Of a stretch of DNA of 64,000 bases, positions 8,600 through 17,989 are shown piece by piece. This DNA is from JAWLHU01 sp041690255 (GTDB lineage Bacteria; Bacillota; Sulfobacillia; Symbiobacteriales; Symbiobacteriaceae). Within the stretch, counting starts at the first letter, position 1; the number at the start of each line of letters is the position of its first letter. The DNA lies in the NCBI GenBank assembly GCA_041690255.1, contig JAWLHU010000002.1, positions 186,001 to 250,000 on the forward strand, in the 5' to 3' direction. The notes below the pieces were generated by a model. That model saw only the letters and a program-made list of their open reading frames with translations. It searched no databases and was not told the origin of the DNA. The position numbers and the translations under genes are program-made.

Positions 8600-9724
8600 T
8601 TGACCGGCCCCCTACTCGTTCGCTTTCTTGTCGCTGCCGCGTTGGGCTGGCTCTTCGACCTCCTCCACGTGCCGGTTGGCTGGCTGTTGGGCCCTATGGT
8701 CGCAGGCATTCTCTTCGCTGCCCGGTCAGGTGGACCCAGACCGCTGCATCCGGCATACCAGGCGGTGGGACAGGCCGTCCTCGGCATCTCCACAGGCGTA
8801 TCCTTCCCACTGGCAACCCTGAAGCTGGCTGCTGTCCATGGCGTTCCGCTGCTCGTTGCGGTGGTGATCACCGGGGGTCTCAGCCTCCTGAACGGGCATC
8901 TCCTCTGGCGATGGGCGGGTATCGACCGGGCCACCGGCTTCCTCGGATCGCTCCCGGGTGCGGCCTCCAGCATGGTCGCCATGAGCGATGAGGTCGGGGC
9001 CGATCCGGTGGTGGTTGCCATCTTGCAGTACCTGCGGCTGATCCTGGTCATGTTCCTGGCCCCGCTGGCGGTGGGGGCGATCTTTCCGCTGCAGGAGGCA
9101 GGAGGCGTCGTTACCAGCGGTGCAACAGGGGCTCCGGCGACCGCTGTCTGGTGGCTGAATCTGCTCCTACTGGCGGCTGCCGGCGTGATCGGTACCGTGG
9201 CCGGCCGTCGCTTCCGGGTGCCATCGCCGACGTTCCTGGGGCCTTTCCTGGTCGCTCTGGCCATCTCCTGGACACTGCCGATCCACCTGGCCATGCCCGC
9301 ACCGCTGTTCGACATCGGCATGCTTCTGGTCGGTATCTCGATCGGCATTCGCTTCGATCTGCCCATGGCTCGCAGGCTCGGCAAGGTCGCCCTGATCGAG
9401 ACCGGGCTGGTGATCGCCCTGATCGGCATCTGCCTCGGGGTCGGCTACCTCTTCCACCTTGGAACCGGTGTGGATACGATGACTGCCGTGCTTGGTTCGA
9501 CCCCCGGCGGTATGGATGTCATGGTCGCCAGCGCCCTGGAGTTGGGCGCCGACCCCGGCCTTGTGCTGGCCATGCAGATGACCCGCTGGTTCATAATCCT
9601 TCTGATCGGCCCCACCGTGGCAGTCCGCCTTGTGAAGCGAAAACTCTCCGGAGGGACCTCTCCTGGCTCGAATCCCTCTCCGCTTTCGGGAAAGACTATC
9701 GGCGGAAGGAGGGATCTGTCATGA
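8600..9724 (+). CDS. AbrB-family (DUF1234-like duplicated) membrane permease
   Basis: This encodes 374 residues with about ten transmembrane helices arranged as an internal duplication. Each half holds a glycine-rich VGWLLGPM/SLPGAASSM or STPGGMDVM motif. This is the pattern of the AbrB family of integral membrane proteins, once misnamed ammonia monooxygenase, which are presumed secondary transporters of unknown substrate. The TTG start is supported by AAGGAG nine bases upstream. The stop overlaps the ATG of the next gene, so the two are likely co-translated. Confidence 0.8.
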   Translation: MTGPLLVRFLVAAALGWLFDLLHVPVGWLLGPMVAGILFAARSGGPRPLHPAYQAVGQAVLGISTGVSFPLATLKLAAVHGVPLLVAVVITGGLSLLNGHLLWRWAGIDRATGFLGSLPGAASSMVAMSDEVGADPVVVAILQYLRLILVMFLAPLAVGAIFPLQEAGGVVTSGATGAPATAVWWLNLLLLAAAGVIGTVAGRRFRVPSPTFLGPFLVALAISWTLPIHLAMPAPLFDIGMLLVGISIGIRFDLPMARRLGKVALIETGLVIALIGICLGVGYLFHLGTGVDTMTAVLGSTPGGMDVMVASALELGADPGLVLAMQMTRWFIILLIGPTVAVRLVKRKLSGGTSPGSNPSPLSGKTIGGRRDLS

Positions 9725-9942
9725 AAATGGAGTCGGTCCAGCAGGAGTTGCAGAGTTGGGGCGAGTTGCTGATCCACACCGCCGCAGGTGAGGAGTACGA
9801 AATCCACCTGGGTGACACCGAGTTCGACACGCAGAACCGGGTGATCCGTCTGAAGACCCCGCACGCTGACTTTGTGATCGCCGGCGACTCGGTCGATGCG
9901 ATTCAGAAGCACTACGGGCATCCGGTAAAGAGCGGACACTGA
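9721..9942 (+). CDS. Hypothetical protein coupled to AbrB-type permease
   Basis: This encodes 73 residues with no signal or membrane segment. The alternation of hydrophobic and charged residues (GEEYEIHLGDTEFD, VIRLKTPHADFVIAGD) suggests a small beta-rich domain. ATG overlaps the upstream TGA and GAAGGAGGG precedes it, so it is the second gene of a two-gene operon. A terminator palindrome follows directly. No family recognised. Confidence 0.75.
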   Translation: MKMESVQQELQSWGELLIHTAAGEEYEIHLGDTEFDTQNRVIRLKTPHADFVIAGDSVDAIQKHYGHPVKSGH

Positions 9943-9953
9943 GCTGGTTCACA

Positions 9954-9975
9954 CCCCCGACGCGTCGGGGGTCCC
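9954..9975 (+). terminator. Terminator-like palindrome
   Basis: An 18-bp perfect palindrome CCCCCGACGCGTCGGGGG is followed by TCCCTTCATTTT after the two-gene permease operon. Confidence 0.65.
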
Positions 9976-9995
9976 TTCATTTTCCTGGAAGGAAT

Positions 9996-10050
9996 TTGAC
10001 GATTACCGACAAAATACCTGATAGTGATGTCGAACAATGTCTATCAGGTA
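9996..10050 (+). promoter_or_regulatory. Candidate promoter with overlapping operator
   Basis: TTGACG (9996-10001) with GATAGT (10020-10025) at 18-bp spacing resembles a sigma-A promoter. A perfect 10-bp inverted repeat, TACCTGATAG (10015-10024) with CTATCAGGTA (10041-10050), covers the -10 region and start site. A repressor or a leader hairpin is plausible. It lies 90 bases before the amidase gene. Confidence 0.5.
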
Positions 10051-10137
10051 GAAAAGAGGAAAATGGCCCTGGATCGCGAAGCCCAAGAGATAGGTAGACC
10101 GTCTAATGTTTAATAAAAGCAAGGGGTGTATGATGCC

Positions 10138-12495
10138 GTGAAGCGGATCGCTGCTGCTGCGGCGTTCTTATTGATCTATGGCTCATTTAGTACGGCCCAG
10201 GCCGCTACGCTTCGGCCTATTGACCAGGATGGTCTCAATCTGCGCGCCGGCCCCGGAACGACTTATGCCGTTGTGGGGGCCCTGGCCCCGGACCAGCAGG
10301 CGACGATCCTGGCTCAGGAGGGTGAGTGGTACAAGGTCCGGCTCGCTGCCGGCTCTGAGGGCTGGGTGGCAGGCTGGTTCAGCCGCGTCTCCTATGACGA
10401 TGAAGACCGCTACGCACTCGTCAATACGGATGTCCTGAACGTGCGCCGTGAGCCCTCGCTGACCGCCCCGGTGCTGACCCGCCTGGTCCAGGATCAGCGG
10501 GTGCGGCTGCTGGAGAGCTCGCCCGAGTGGTGGCGCATCCGGTTGGACGATGGAACCGAGGGGTGGGTGGCTGCCGTTTACATGTCCCTTGTCCCCGCGA
10601 CGGCCGGCACGCCGGCGGCTCCAACCACACCTGCCACTCCGGCACCCCCGACCACACCGACCCCGCCGGCTCCAACCACGCCCGAGCCTCCAGCACCTCC
10701 GACCACACCCGTCACGCCGGCTCCCATGGCGCCGCCGCCCGCCCCGGCGGGCACGGTCCCGGAGCTCTCGATTCAGCCGCCCCGCATTCTGACGCCCCTG
10801 CCGGGGATGTCGGTCTCAGTTCAGGCGGAGAGCGGTATCTATGCCGGACCGAACAGTGAGGCCCGCCGTGTCGACACCGTGTGGCCCGGCGAGACGCTGA
10901 ACCTGCTGGATGCCGCAGGGGGATGGGTCCGGGCCGAGACCCCCCGCGGGAAGCGGGGCTGGATCCATGGCAGCCTCGTCCAGGTCCACGATGGCCGTCT
11001 CGTCCACACCCTGGCCGAGCGGACCTGGGCCCTGGAAGCCCTGACTGCCATACCTGCCACGGCCCCGACAACCCCGGCTCCAGCCGCCGATACACCTGTA
11101 CGAGCTGTGAAGGACCCGGAGGGACTGAATCTGCGCATGATCCCCTCCATCCAGGCCCAGTCGCTGGGCGTCCTACCCCAGGGTGAGCTGCTTGAGGTTC
11201 TCAAGAGCGATGGCGCCTGGCTGAAGGTCAAGACCAGTGCCGGGCAGGTTGGCTGGGTCTACCAGAGATACACCCTGCCGGTGGGCGAACCCGCGGAGAC
11301 GCCAGCCGCCCCACCACCCGCTCCGGTGATCACCGGCGACGGCTTTAAGGCTTCCCTTACCCAGCCGTTCTCCGGTGCCATCCGCCTCGCGATCCAGACC
11401 GGCGGAAGTGGCCTTGGCACGCCGGTGCTGGAGGGAAGCACCCTGACGATTCCCTTCGAGACCGGTGAGCCCGAGCCCCGTCCGATTCCGCTCAACCTCA
11501 TGGGCGTCCGCCAGGCGGTGATCGACCCCGCCGGCCTGCGCCTGGAGCTGACCGGCCAGCCCACGCTGCGGGTGGAGGAGGAGGGGACCGGCACGCTGGC
11601 GGTTTTGCTCCGCCCCTCCCTGACCGGCATCAGCCGGGAGATGGTGGACGGCAAGGAGGTACTCCGCTTCGCCATCAGCGGGGAGACCCTGCCCGCAGCC
11701 CGTGAAGCCGGCCCCAATATCATCGTAGAGTTGCCTGGTGCGGTCCTGGGCGCCCCCATCAACCTGGATGGGATTCGGGTGGTGGAGCACGAGACCGGGG
11801 TTCGCCTGGCCATTCCGAGCTACCGATCCTTTGCCATGAAGCGCTCAGAGCAGGGGCACTACCTCGTGATCTACCCGCCCGGGCTGGCGGGCAAGGCGAT
11901 CTTGCTGGACCCCGGCCACGGTGGCGATGACGGTGGAGCAGTCAGCCGGCTGCTCGGGGTGGTGGAGAAGGAGATCAACCTTCAGGTTGCCCTCCGGGTC
12001 CGTGCCCTCCTGGAAGCGAAGGGGGCCCGGGTCTTCATGACCCGCTCCACCGATCGCCGGGCCGCTCCCGAGGCTTATCTGAGCGCCTCGCCGGAGGAGC
12101 CCCGGGACCAGTTGGACATGCAGTACCGGACCATGATGGCCAACCAGCTCAAGGTCGATCTCTTCCTCTCGATCCACCATAACGCCGGCGACCCCGGTGA
12201 CCGGGGAACCGAGACCTTCTACTCATCATCGACGTTGAACGGCGAGCGCTCCCTCAACCTGGCCCGGCTAATCCAGCAGGAGTTGATCCCGGCGATCGGC
12301 ACCATCAACCGCGGTGCGAAGGATGATACCTACTTTGTCACCCGCAACACCGAGGCGCCGGCCGCCCTGGTGGAGGTCGCCTTCGTCAACGATCCCAGCG
12401 AGGGCCCCCGCACGAAGGATCCCGCCTTCCAGGAGACCGTGGCCCAGGCGATCGTGCGAGCCATAGAGCGACTCTACGCCGAGCGGCCCCACTAG
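10138..12495 (+). CDS. N-acetylmuramoyl-L-alanine amidase with SH3b and AMIN domains
   Basis: This secreted 785-residue cell-wall hydrolase cleaves the lactyl-L-alanine bond of peptidoglycan. A signal peptide is followed by bacterial SH3 modules (two before a long Pro/Thr-rich linker at about 155-210, two after it), an AMIN-like beta domain (about 405-570) and a C-terminal Amidase_3 domain. Zinc-site segments are visible: LLDPGHGGDD, then NLQVALRVR, LSIHHNAG and the catalytic EVAFVND. GTG 10138 is preferred to GTG 10126 because AAGGGG is correctly spaced for it. The four SH3 units should bind wall peptides. The gene has its own promoter candidate and a strong terminator. Confidence 0.9.
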   Translation: MKRIAAAAAFLLIYGSFSTAQAATLRPIDQDGLNLRAGPGTTYAVVGALAPDQQATILAQEGEWYKVRLAAGSEGWVAGWFSRVSYDDEDRYALVNTDVLNVRREPSLTAPVLTRLVQDQRVRLLESSPEWWRIRLDDGTEGWVAAVYMSLVPATAGTPAAPTTPATPAPPTTPTPPAPTTPEPPAPPTTPVTPAPMAPPPAPAGTVPELSIQPPRILTPLPGMSVSVQAESGIYAGPNSEARRVDTVWPGETLNLLDAAGGWVRAETPRGKRGWIHGSLVQVHDGRLVHTLAERTWALEALTAIPATAPTTPAPAADTPVRAVKDPEGLNLRMIPSIQAQSLGVLPQGELLEVLKSDGAWLKVKTSAGQVGWVYQRYTLPVGEPAETPAAPPPAPVITGDGFKASLTQPFSGAIRLAIQTGGSGLGTPVLEGSTLTIPFETGEPEPRPIPLNLMGVRQAVIDPAGLRLELTGQPTLRVEEEGTGTLAVLLRPSLTGISREMVDGKEVLRFAISGETLPAAREAGPNIIVELPGAVLGAPINLDGIRVVEHETGVRLAIPSYRSFAMKRSEQGHYLVIYPPGLAGKAILLDPGHGGDDGGAVSRLLGVVEKEINLQVALRVRALLEAKGARVFMTRSTDRRAAPEAYLSASPEEPRDQLDMQYRTMMANQLKVDLFLSIHHNAGDPGDRGTETFYSSSTLNGERSLNLARLIQQELIPAIGTINRGAKDDTYFVTRNTEAPAALVEVAFVNDPSEGPRTKDPAFQETVAQAIVRAIERLYAERPH

Positions 12496-12505
12496 GCGAA
12501 AAGAG

Positions 12506-12540
12506 CCCCCCTGGGTGCAGTGCACCGCAGGGGGGTTGTT
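12506..12540 (+). terminator. Rho-independent terminator
   Basis: CCCCCCTG pairs with CAGGGGGG around an inner GGTGC/GCACC hairpin, followed by TTGTTT. Confidence 0.85.
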
Positions 12541-12597
12541 TCGTGGTATGTGTGCAGGTGCCTTCGCTGCGAGGGGGATTCAGGCCCGCTCTGCCCG

Positions 12598-13449
12598 CTA
12601 TACCTCTCGCTTGATCGGGAAGGTCATGCAGTGCGGGCCGCCGCCGCCCTTCAGGATCTCCCACAGACGGCAGGTAATCACCTCGAGGCCCCGTGCCCGC
12701 AAGGCCGCATTGACATCCTTGTTCGCTTCAAAGGTCAGGACCCGACCATGACCCAGCGCCTGGATGTTGCAGTAGTGCTTGAAGACGCCCTCCGGTCCTG
12801 TCTCGATGATGTCAAAGCCCCGCTTCTTCAGCATGTTGAGGAAGAAGTCGGGCAGGGCGTCCACCGCTGCGACGCACGTCTTTGGTGCCACGATGTTGAA
12901 GGCCATGTCCAGATGGAGATTCCGGGAGTCCAGTGGGATGCCGATCACCTCATAGCCCAATGGCTTCAGGATCTCGGCGGCGCAGCGCACGCCCTCCCAG
13001 TCGGTCCGTGCCACGACGCCGTGGACGATGGTCGTCTCGTCGAGGAACCAGAAGTCGCCGCCCTCGAAGGCGCCACGCCAAACCTTACCGATGATGGGAA
13101 CCCCCATCTCACGTAGCTTCTTCGCATAGTGCTTCTCCTCGGTCTGCCGAATCGGCTCGCGGAAGCGGCCGATCAGGGCACCCTCGGCGAGGCATGCGCC
13201 AAAGTCACGGGCGTATACCATGTACGGCAGGTTCGGGTCCGGATCGACCAGTTCCACCTCGACACCGGCCGACTGGTACGCCTGGACGAACTCTTCGTGC
13301 TCCTTCTTGAACTCCTCAAGGCGAGCGGTCTCCCCCTCAGCCAGGACCTTGCGGGTGATCTCGTTGATCGGCTGGAAGCTGAAGTAGGTCGGCTTGCAGA
13401 GCAGCACCTTCTTCAGAGGGCTCCAGGAATCGTGGACGTACGTGGTCAT
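12598..13449 (-). CDS. DDAH/arginine deiminase-fold guanidino hydrolase or amidinotransferase
   Basis: This encodes 283 residues of the guanidino-group-modifying superfamily. Recognisable active-site elements are the YARDFG substrate aspartate, the FEGGDFWFL motif, the NLHLDMAF catalytic histidine and the C-terminal GGGGPHCM nucleophilic cysteine. The length fits dimethylarginine dimethylaminohydrolase-type enzymes rather than the roughly 400-residue ArcA deiminase. It probably hydrolyses arginine or a related guanidino compound to citrulline or a ureido product. Downstream in the same direction's cluster are a carbamoyltransferase and permease; carbamate kinase lies beyond. ATG 13449 has AAAGGAGG upstream. 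Which guanidino substrate is used is not resolved. Confidence 0.85.
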   Translation of the reverse strand: MTTYVHDSWSPLKKVLLCKPTYFSFQPINEITRKVLAEGETARLEEFKKEHEEFVQAYQSAGVEVELVDPDPNLPYMVYARDFGACLAEGALIGRFREPIRQTEEKHYAKKLREMGVPIIGKVWRGAFEGGDFWFLDETTIVHGVVARTDWEGVRCAAEILKPLGYEVIGIPLDSRNLHLDMAFNIVAPKTCVAAVDALPDFFLNMLKKRGFDIIETGPEGVFKHYCNIQALGHGRVLTFEANKDVNAALRARGLEVITCRLWEILKGGGGPHCMTFPIKREV

Positions 13450-13553
13450 GCGTGGTCCTCCTTTCGTTGGTTCCCAACCACATGGGGCCACCCGGCCATC
13501 GACGAGCCTCCCTTAGTTTCGGTCTGGGCGGCCTTTGGACCCATTTTCTGGAA

Positions 13554-14492
13554 CTAGCCGATAACCAGCGCCATGACAGCCTTCTCCGTATGCATCCGGT
13601 TCTCTGCCTGATCCCATGTCGCACTGTGCGGGCCCTCAATCACCTCATCGGTCATGTCCTGACCCCGGTATCCGGGCAGACAGTGCATGAAGATCACGTC
13701 GGGCTTGGCCATCTTGATCGCGTTGATATTGATCTGGTACGGCGCCCAGTCCTTCAGGCGCTGCTCCTTCTCCAACTCCGGTCCACCCATGGAAGTCCAC
13801 GTGTTGCCGTAGAGGATATCCGCGCCCTCGCAGGCCTCCTGCATGCTGTTGGTGAAGACGATCCGACCGCCGGATGCGGCTGCCAACTCCCGGGCCTGAT
13901 TCAGGACCTGCTCATTCGCTCCATAGCCCTTCGGATGGGCAACACACATCTCCATGCCGAAGAGGCCGCTCATGATCATCAGGCTGTGGCAGACGTTGAA
14001 GATGTCGCCGGCGTAGGCCAGCTTCAGCCCGCGGAATCCGCCCTTCTTCTCCCGGATGGTCAGCATGTCGGCCAGGCCCTGGCAGGGGTGAGCCAGGTCG
14101 GTCAGGGCGTTGATCACCGGATTGTTCATGTAATGAGCAAACTCCTCCACGATCTCCTGGCCGAAGGTCCGGATTACCAGGGCATCGCAGTAGCGGTCCA
14201 GGACCCGGGCCGTGTCCTTGATCGGCTCGCCGCGCCCCAACTGCATCTCGTCGGGGCGGAGGTAGAAGCTCTGGGCGCCAAGGTGAGCCGTAGCCGCCTG
14301 GAAGGAGACCCGGGTACGTGTGGACTTCTTCTCGAAGATCATCGCCACGGTTCGGCCGGCCAGCAAGGGATGCGGCTCGCGCCGTGCCCACTTGCGTTTG
14401 AGGTCTGCTGCGGTGTCCAGGATGAAGAGGACCTCTTCCTTGGTGAAATCTCCGATGCGCAGGAAGTCGCGGTTCTTGAAGTGATTCTGCAA
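13554..14492 (-). CDS. Ornithine carbamoyltransferase family enzyme
   Basis: This encodes 312 residues from a TTG start preceded by AAAGGAGGG. The carbamoyl-phosphate loop KKSTRTRVSF, HPCQGLADML and HCLPGYRGQD are the hallmark motifs, and TSMGG corresponds to the ornithine-binding SMG loop. In this cluster it probably runs catabolically, splitting citrulline with phosphate to ornithine and carbamoyl phosphate, which carbamate kinase (17990-18925) would use to make ATP. An anabolic ArgF role is the alternative. It lies between the permease and the guanidino hydrolase, all on the minus strand with gaps of 25 and 104 bases. Confidence 0.9.
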   Translation of the reverse strand: MQNHFKNRDFLRIGDFTKEEVLFILDTAADLKRKWARREPHPLLAGRTVAMIFEKKSTRTRVSFQAATAHLGAQSFYLRPDEMQLGRGEPIKDTARVLDRYCDALVIRTFGQEIVEEFAHYMNNPVINALTDLAHPCQGLADMLTIREKKGGFRGLKLAYAGDIFNVCHSLMIMSGLFGMEMCVAHPKGYGANEQVLNQARELAAASGGRIVFTNSMQEACEGADILYGNTWTSMGGPELEKEQRLKDWAPYQININAIKMAKPDVIFMHCLPGYRGQDMTDEVIEGPHSATWDQAENRMHTEKAVMALVIG

Positions 14493-14517
14493 GACGGATC
14501 CCTCCTTTGGATGTGTG

Positions 14518-15909
14518 CTACTGGGAACTCTCCGGAGTATGGGCTGGGCGCAGGGCGTAGAGCAGCAGGCCGAGTCCAACCAGGCCCAGCAGCACCAGGT
14601 ACTCAAGCGGCCAGACCAGCGATCCGGGGCTCTTCGGGTAGAGCATGGCGAAGGCGAAGAAGATGATGGAGACGTATCCGAGCACCGTGATCAGTCCACC
14701 CGGCATGCGGGTCGGTCTATCCAGATTGGGCTCGCTCTTGCGCAGGCGGAGGACTGCGAAGAAGGTCATGCCCCAGAGCACGATATAGGAGAAGGATGAG
14801 GCATCTACCAGGGGAATCAGGCCGTTTCTACCGATGAAGGCGGCGATGGCGATCACACCTGTCGCCAGCCATATGGCATTCACCGGCGTCTGATATGTGG
14901 GATGCACCTTGGAGAGCCAGGGGGCCAGCAGTCCTTCCCGCGACATGGCGAAGATCTGACGGGTGCAGGCGTAGAACAGGGCGTTGTAGACGCCGACGAT
15001 GCCCACAATGGCGGCCACGATCAACAGCGTGCCGGGAATCGTGCTGCCGGTGACCGTGTTCAGGCCTGTCGCGAAGGGAATGGTCGACTTGATCCCCTCC
15101 TGCCAGGGCAGGACCATGGCTGTGGCAAAGAGGGTGAGCACATAGGAGAGCCAGCCGATCACCCAGGCGATTGGCAGGGCCTTCCCCGCCCAACTACCCG
15201 TGACGTTGGCCTCCTCACCACTCTTGGCGATGGTCTCCCAACCGGCCAGCGAGAAGGGGAGCATGGTGACGACCGCCAGGACCCCTGCGAGGGTGGGCTT
15301 GCCGAAGGTCGGCTGGAAGTTGGAGAAGTCGCCCAGCGAGATCCCGAGAATGACTGCGATGGCAGAGAGGGTCAGAATCGAGACGGTGGTTGTGTTCTGG
15401 AAGGTCGAGGAGATCCGGACACCGCGGTAGTGCATGGTTGTGATTACGGCCACCAGAAGCAGGCCGAGGAGGATGGTGGTAAGGCTGACCGAAGATCCTT
15501 GCACCCTGTACAGGACGCCAATCTGGGAGAGGGACGGGAAGAGGAACTCCATCATGCGCACCAGCGCGACGATTTCGTACCCACTGACGATCAGGTTGAC
15601 GATGATTCCGAACCAGCCGGCAACGAAGCCACCGAAGCGGCCGAAGGCTCGCCTGGAGTACTCCATTTCGCCGCCGGCGTTGGGCAGCATGGGCACCGCC
15701 TCCGAGTAGGCAAGGACAAGAGGTAACTCCAGAACCGCAACGAGCAGCCATCCGAGCAGAGCATTAACCGGACCACCAGCCGTCTCCATCCAGAAACCGG
15801 CAACCATAAGCCAGGAGGTGCCCACGATTCCCCCGACGCCCAGGGCCAGGTAGCCAAATGGGCTGATCGCCTTCGTGAGCTTGGGCTTGGATACAGTTAC
15901 GGTAGCCAC
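14518..15909 (-). CDS. APC-superfamily amino acid permease
   Basis: This encodes 463 residues with about twelve transmembrane helices. The first helix carries the unwound GVGGIVGTSW substrate-site motif typical of the amino acid/polyamine/organocation superfamily. A catabolic-cluster position suggests uptake of arginine or a related guanidino compound, or exchange for ornithine or citrulline. GTG 15909 is preferred: AAAGGAG precedes it and the long upstream extension would be hydrophilic and unusual. It is the first gene of a permease, carbamoyltransferase, hydrolase operon and is divergent from the PucR regulator. Confidence 0.85.
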   Translation of the reverse strand: MATVTVSKPKLTKAISPFGYLALGVGGIVGTSWLMVAGFWMETAGGPVNALLGWLLVAVLELPLVLAYSEAVPMLPNAGGEMEYSRRAFGRFGGFVAGWFGIIVNLIVSGYEIVALVRMMEFLFPSLSQIGVLYRVQGSSVSLTTILLGLLLVAVITTMHYRGVRISSTFQNTTTVSILTLSAIAVILGISLGDFSNFQPTFGKPTLAGVLAVVTMLPFSLAGWETIAKSGEEANVTGSWAGKALPIAWVIGWLSYVLTLFATAMVLPWQEGIKSTIPFATGLNTVTGSTIPGTLLIVAAIVGIVGVYNALFYACTRQIFAMSREGLLAPWLSKVHPTYQTPVNAIWLATGVIAIAAFIGRNGLIPLVDASSFSYIVLWGMTFFAVLRLRKSEPNLDRPTRMPGGLITVLGYVSIIFFAFAMLYPKSPGSLVWPLEYLVLLGLVGLGLLLYALRPAHTPESSQ

Positions 15910-15970
15910 CGTCTCCCGTCTCCTTTCTGCCTGTCGTGTTCGGACCGCCTTCATCGTACGGGAAGCGCTT

Positions 15971-16027
15971 GGGCACATCCATGTGCACCCGTCCAGCTTT
16001 GGCGTCACTGCAGAGTGCATGATGCAC
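15971..16027. promoter_or_regulatory. Two palindromic operator candidates between permease and PucR genes
   Basis: GCACATCCATGTGC (15973-15986) and GTGCATGATGCAC (16015-16027) are perfect palindromes with related half-sites and about 42 bp between centres. They lie in the 294-bp divergent region between the permease operon and the PucR-type regulator, where an autoregulator would be expected to bind. Confidence 0.5.
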
Positions 16028-16203
16028 AGGTGAGCTACAGGGAGCAGCGAGTATCCGTTCTACCCACCGGGGGCTCCCCCTCATGTGTCTTGCGAGCAGC
16101 GCTGCCTGGGGTGATAGAATTAGGGGTGACGATACCTTCTGGCCCGACGCCCTTCCTCACCGCCTGTCCACCTCGTGCTTGCTTCGAAGAAGGAGGACGA
16201 GAC

Positions 16204-17949
16204 ATGGATACACTGGGTCAGGCTCCTCAGTTGCCGGTAACCGTCGGAGAGATGCTGAAGGTGGTCCCATTCGTGCGGGTGATCGGTGGGAGCAAAGGAC
16301 TGAACCGCCTGGTCCGCGCCGTGACGATTATGGACTCGCCGGAGATTGCTGACTGGCTTCAGGGTGGCGAGTTCCTCCTGGTCAACGGGTACTTTCTGCG
16401 CGATGATCCGGGCCTGGCCCGCCGCCTCATTCGGGATGCGGCCAGGGCAGAGGCCGCCGGTGTCGGGATCAAGTTGCAGCGGTACATTGACACGATCCCG
16501 ACCGAGGCGTTGGATGAGGCCGAAGCGGTTAGCCTGCCGCTGATCGAGATGCCTCGTGAGATCGCATGGAAGAGCATCATTGATCCGGTCTACAAGATTC
16601 TGTATGAGGCCCATGAACAGATCCTGATCCAGTCCAACGAGGCGTTCCGCATCTTCAGTGCCCTCGCCCGTAGGTGCAAGGGGGTTCGGGAGATTCTCGA
16701 GGAGATCGGACAGCGGGTGGAGCGGGAGGTCTGGATCCTGGACGCGGGGTTCTCGCCGGAGGTCTATCCGCTGGAACAGGGACCGCCGCCCACCGCCGAC
16801 TTTCGGCAGGTCTACGAGCGCTGGCGAACCGGCGCAGCGACTCCCGTGGCCGATATCTACTACCCCTCGCATCCGCTGCACGCCATGGGTACCGACACGC
16901 ATCGGGTAGTGCTTCCTCCCAATGGCCGTTCAGGGCCCAGCCGCAGCTACCTGATCGCCCGCATTAACGTGAGCCTCCGCCGCAGCGCCTTCCTGGCGAT
17001 CGCTGAGTCCGATTCGACCCTGACAGAGCAGCAACTCATCCTGGCCCTGCAGGCCCGCGAAGTGCTCTCTGTCTTTCTGAGCCGGGACCAGACGCTGTTG
17101 GAGGAGGACATGGTTCGCCGAAGCCGCTTCCTGCTACGCGTGCTGCATGGCGAGGGGGAGGGCGCCTCGATCATCAATGAGGCGCAGACCATGGGGTGGG
17201 ACCTCTCCAAACCCTATCGGGTGGTTGCAGTGGACATGGGGCCGGAGTCCGAGAGAGAAGGGGTTGAACTGCGGCTCTTGGAGCGGATTTGCTCCCGGCG
17301 GATTCCAGGTACGGTGATCATTCACGCCGACAGTGAAACCCTGCTCCTGATTCCCGCCACCGTTAACGAGCAGCGCACGGGTGGCTCTTCGCAGGCGGTA
17401 GCCCTCGCGCTCGCGATCCAGCGCGGGCAGACCGAGCAGCTTGGCTCGTCACCACTCTGGTCCTTCGGCATCGGACAGGTCGCGAGGGCCGTCTCCGAAC
17501 TGCCAACGAGCTATGCTCAAGCGAAGCAGTATCTGAAGATCGGCCTGGAGGCCCGTGGACCGGGTGCTGTGGCAACCCTTGAAGACCTGGCGGTCTACGT
17601 GCTCCTCAACCACCTCTGCCGATCGCCGGACTGTCAGCGGCTGGTCGAGCGGTTCCTGACCGTCCTGGAGCGACACGATGCTGAACATCATTCGGATCTA
17701 CTCGAGACCCTCCGGGTCTTTCTTGCCTCGCCGGGAGGCGTGCAGGAGGCTGCCAACCGGCTGTTCGTGCACCGGAATACCGTTCGGCTTCGCGTGGCCA
17801 AGATTCAGGAGATCCTTGGTCTCTCGCTGAATGATCCGGACAACCGGATGGTCCTGGAGATCCTCCTGCGCATCCGGCAGATACAGCCCCGAGCTGGCTC
17901 GCAAAAACCCGAGACGGAGACGAAGAAAAAGCGGAGCCTCCCGCCGTAG
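16204..17949 (+). CDS. PucR-family transcriptional regulator
   Basis: This encodes 581 residues. The N-terminal 120 residues match the purine-catabolism regulator ligand-sensing domain (VTVGEMLKVVPF, EIADWLQGGEFLLVNGY). The middle contains a GGDEF-like CdaR region, and the C terminus carries the HTH_30 DNA-binding domain (VQEAANRLFVHRNTVRLRV). ATG 16204 follows GAAGGAGGACGAGAC. The gene is divergent from the permease/carbamoyltransferase/hydrolase operon and convergent with carbamate kinase, so it most likely controls this catabolic cluster. PucR proteins elsewhere respond to purine breakdown products, but the local genes point to a guanidino or carbamoyl compound. Confidence 0.88.
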   Translation: MDTLGQAPQLPVTVGEMLKVVPFVRVIGGSKGLNRLVRAVTIMDSPEIADWLQGGEFLLVNGYFLRDDPGLARRLIRDAARAEAAGVGIKLQRYIDTIPTEALDEAEAVSLPLIEMPREIAWKSIIDPVYKILYEAHEQILIQSNEAFRIFSALARRCKGVREILEEIGQRVEREVWILDAGFSPEVYPLEQGPPPTADFRQVYERWRTGAATPVADIYYPSHPLHAMGTDTHRVVLPPNGRSGPSRSYLIARINVSLRRSAFLAIAESDSTLTEQQLILALQAREVLSVFLSRDQTLLEEDMVRRSRFLLRVLHGEGEGASIINEAQTMGWDLSKPYRVVAVDMGPESEREGVELRLLERICSRRIPGTVIIHADSETLLLIPATVNEQRTGGSSQAVALALAIQRGQTEQLGSSPLWSFGIGQVARAVSELPTSYAQAKQYLKIGLEARGPGAVATLEDLAVYVLLNHLCRSPDCQRLVERFLTVLERHDAEHHSDLLETLRVFLASPGGVQEAANRLFVHRNTVRLRVAKIQEILGLSLNDPDNRMVLEILLRIRQIQPRAGSQKPETETKKKRSLPP

Positions 17950-17967
17950 TGCGAGGGGCTCCGTTTC
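17932..17967. terminator. Terminator at convergent gene ends
   Basis: CGGAGCC pairs with GGCTCCG across the end of the PucR gene and is followed by TTTCTCC. It overlaps the last codons of the regulator. Confidence 0.6.
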
Positions 17968-17989
17968 TCCCTGTGAGATGATCCACATT

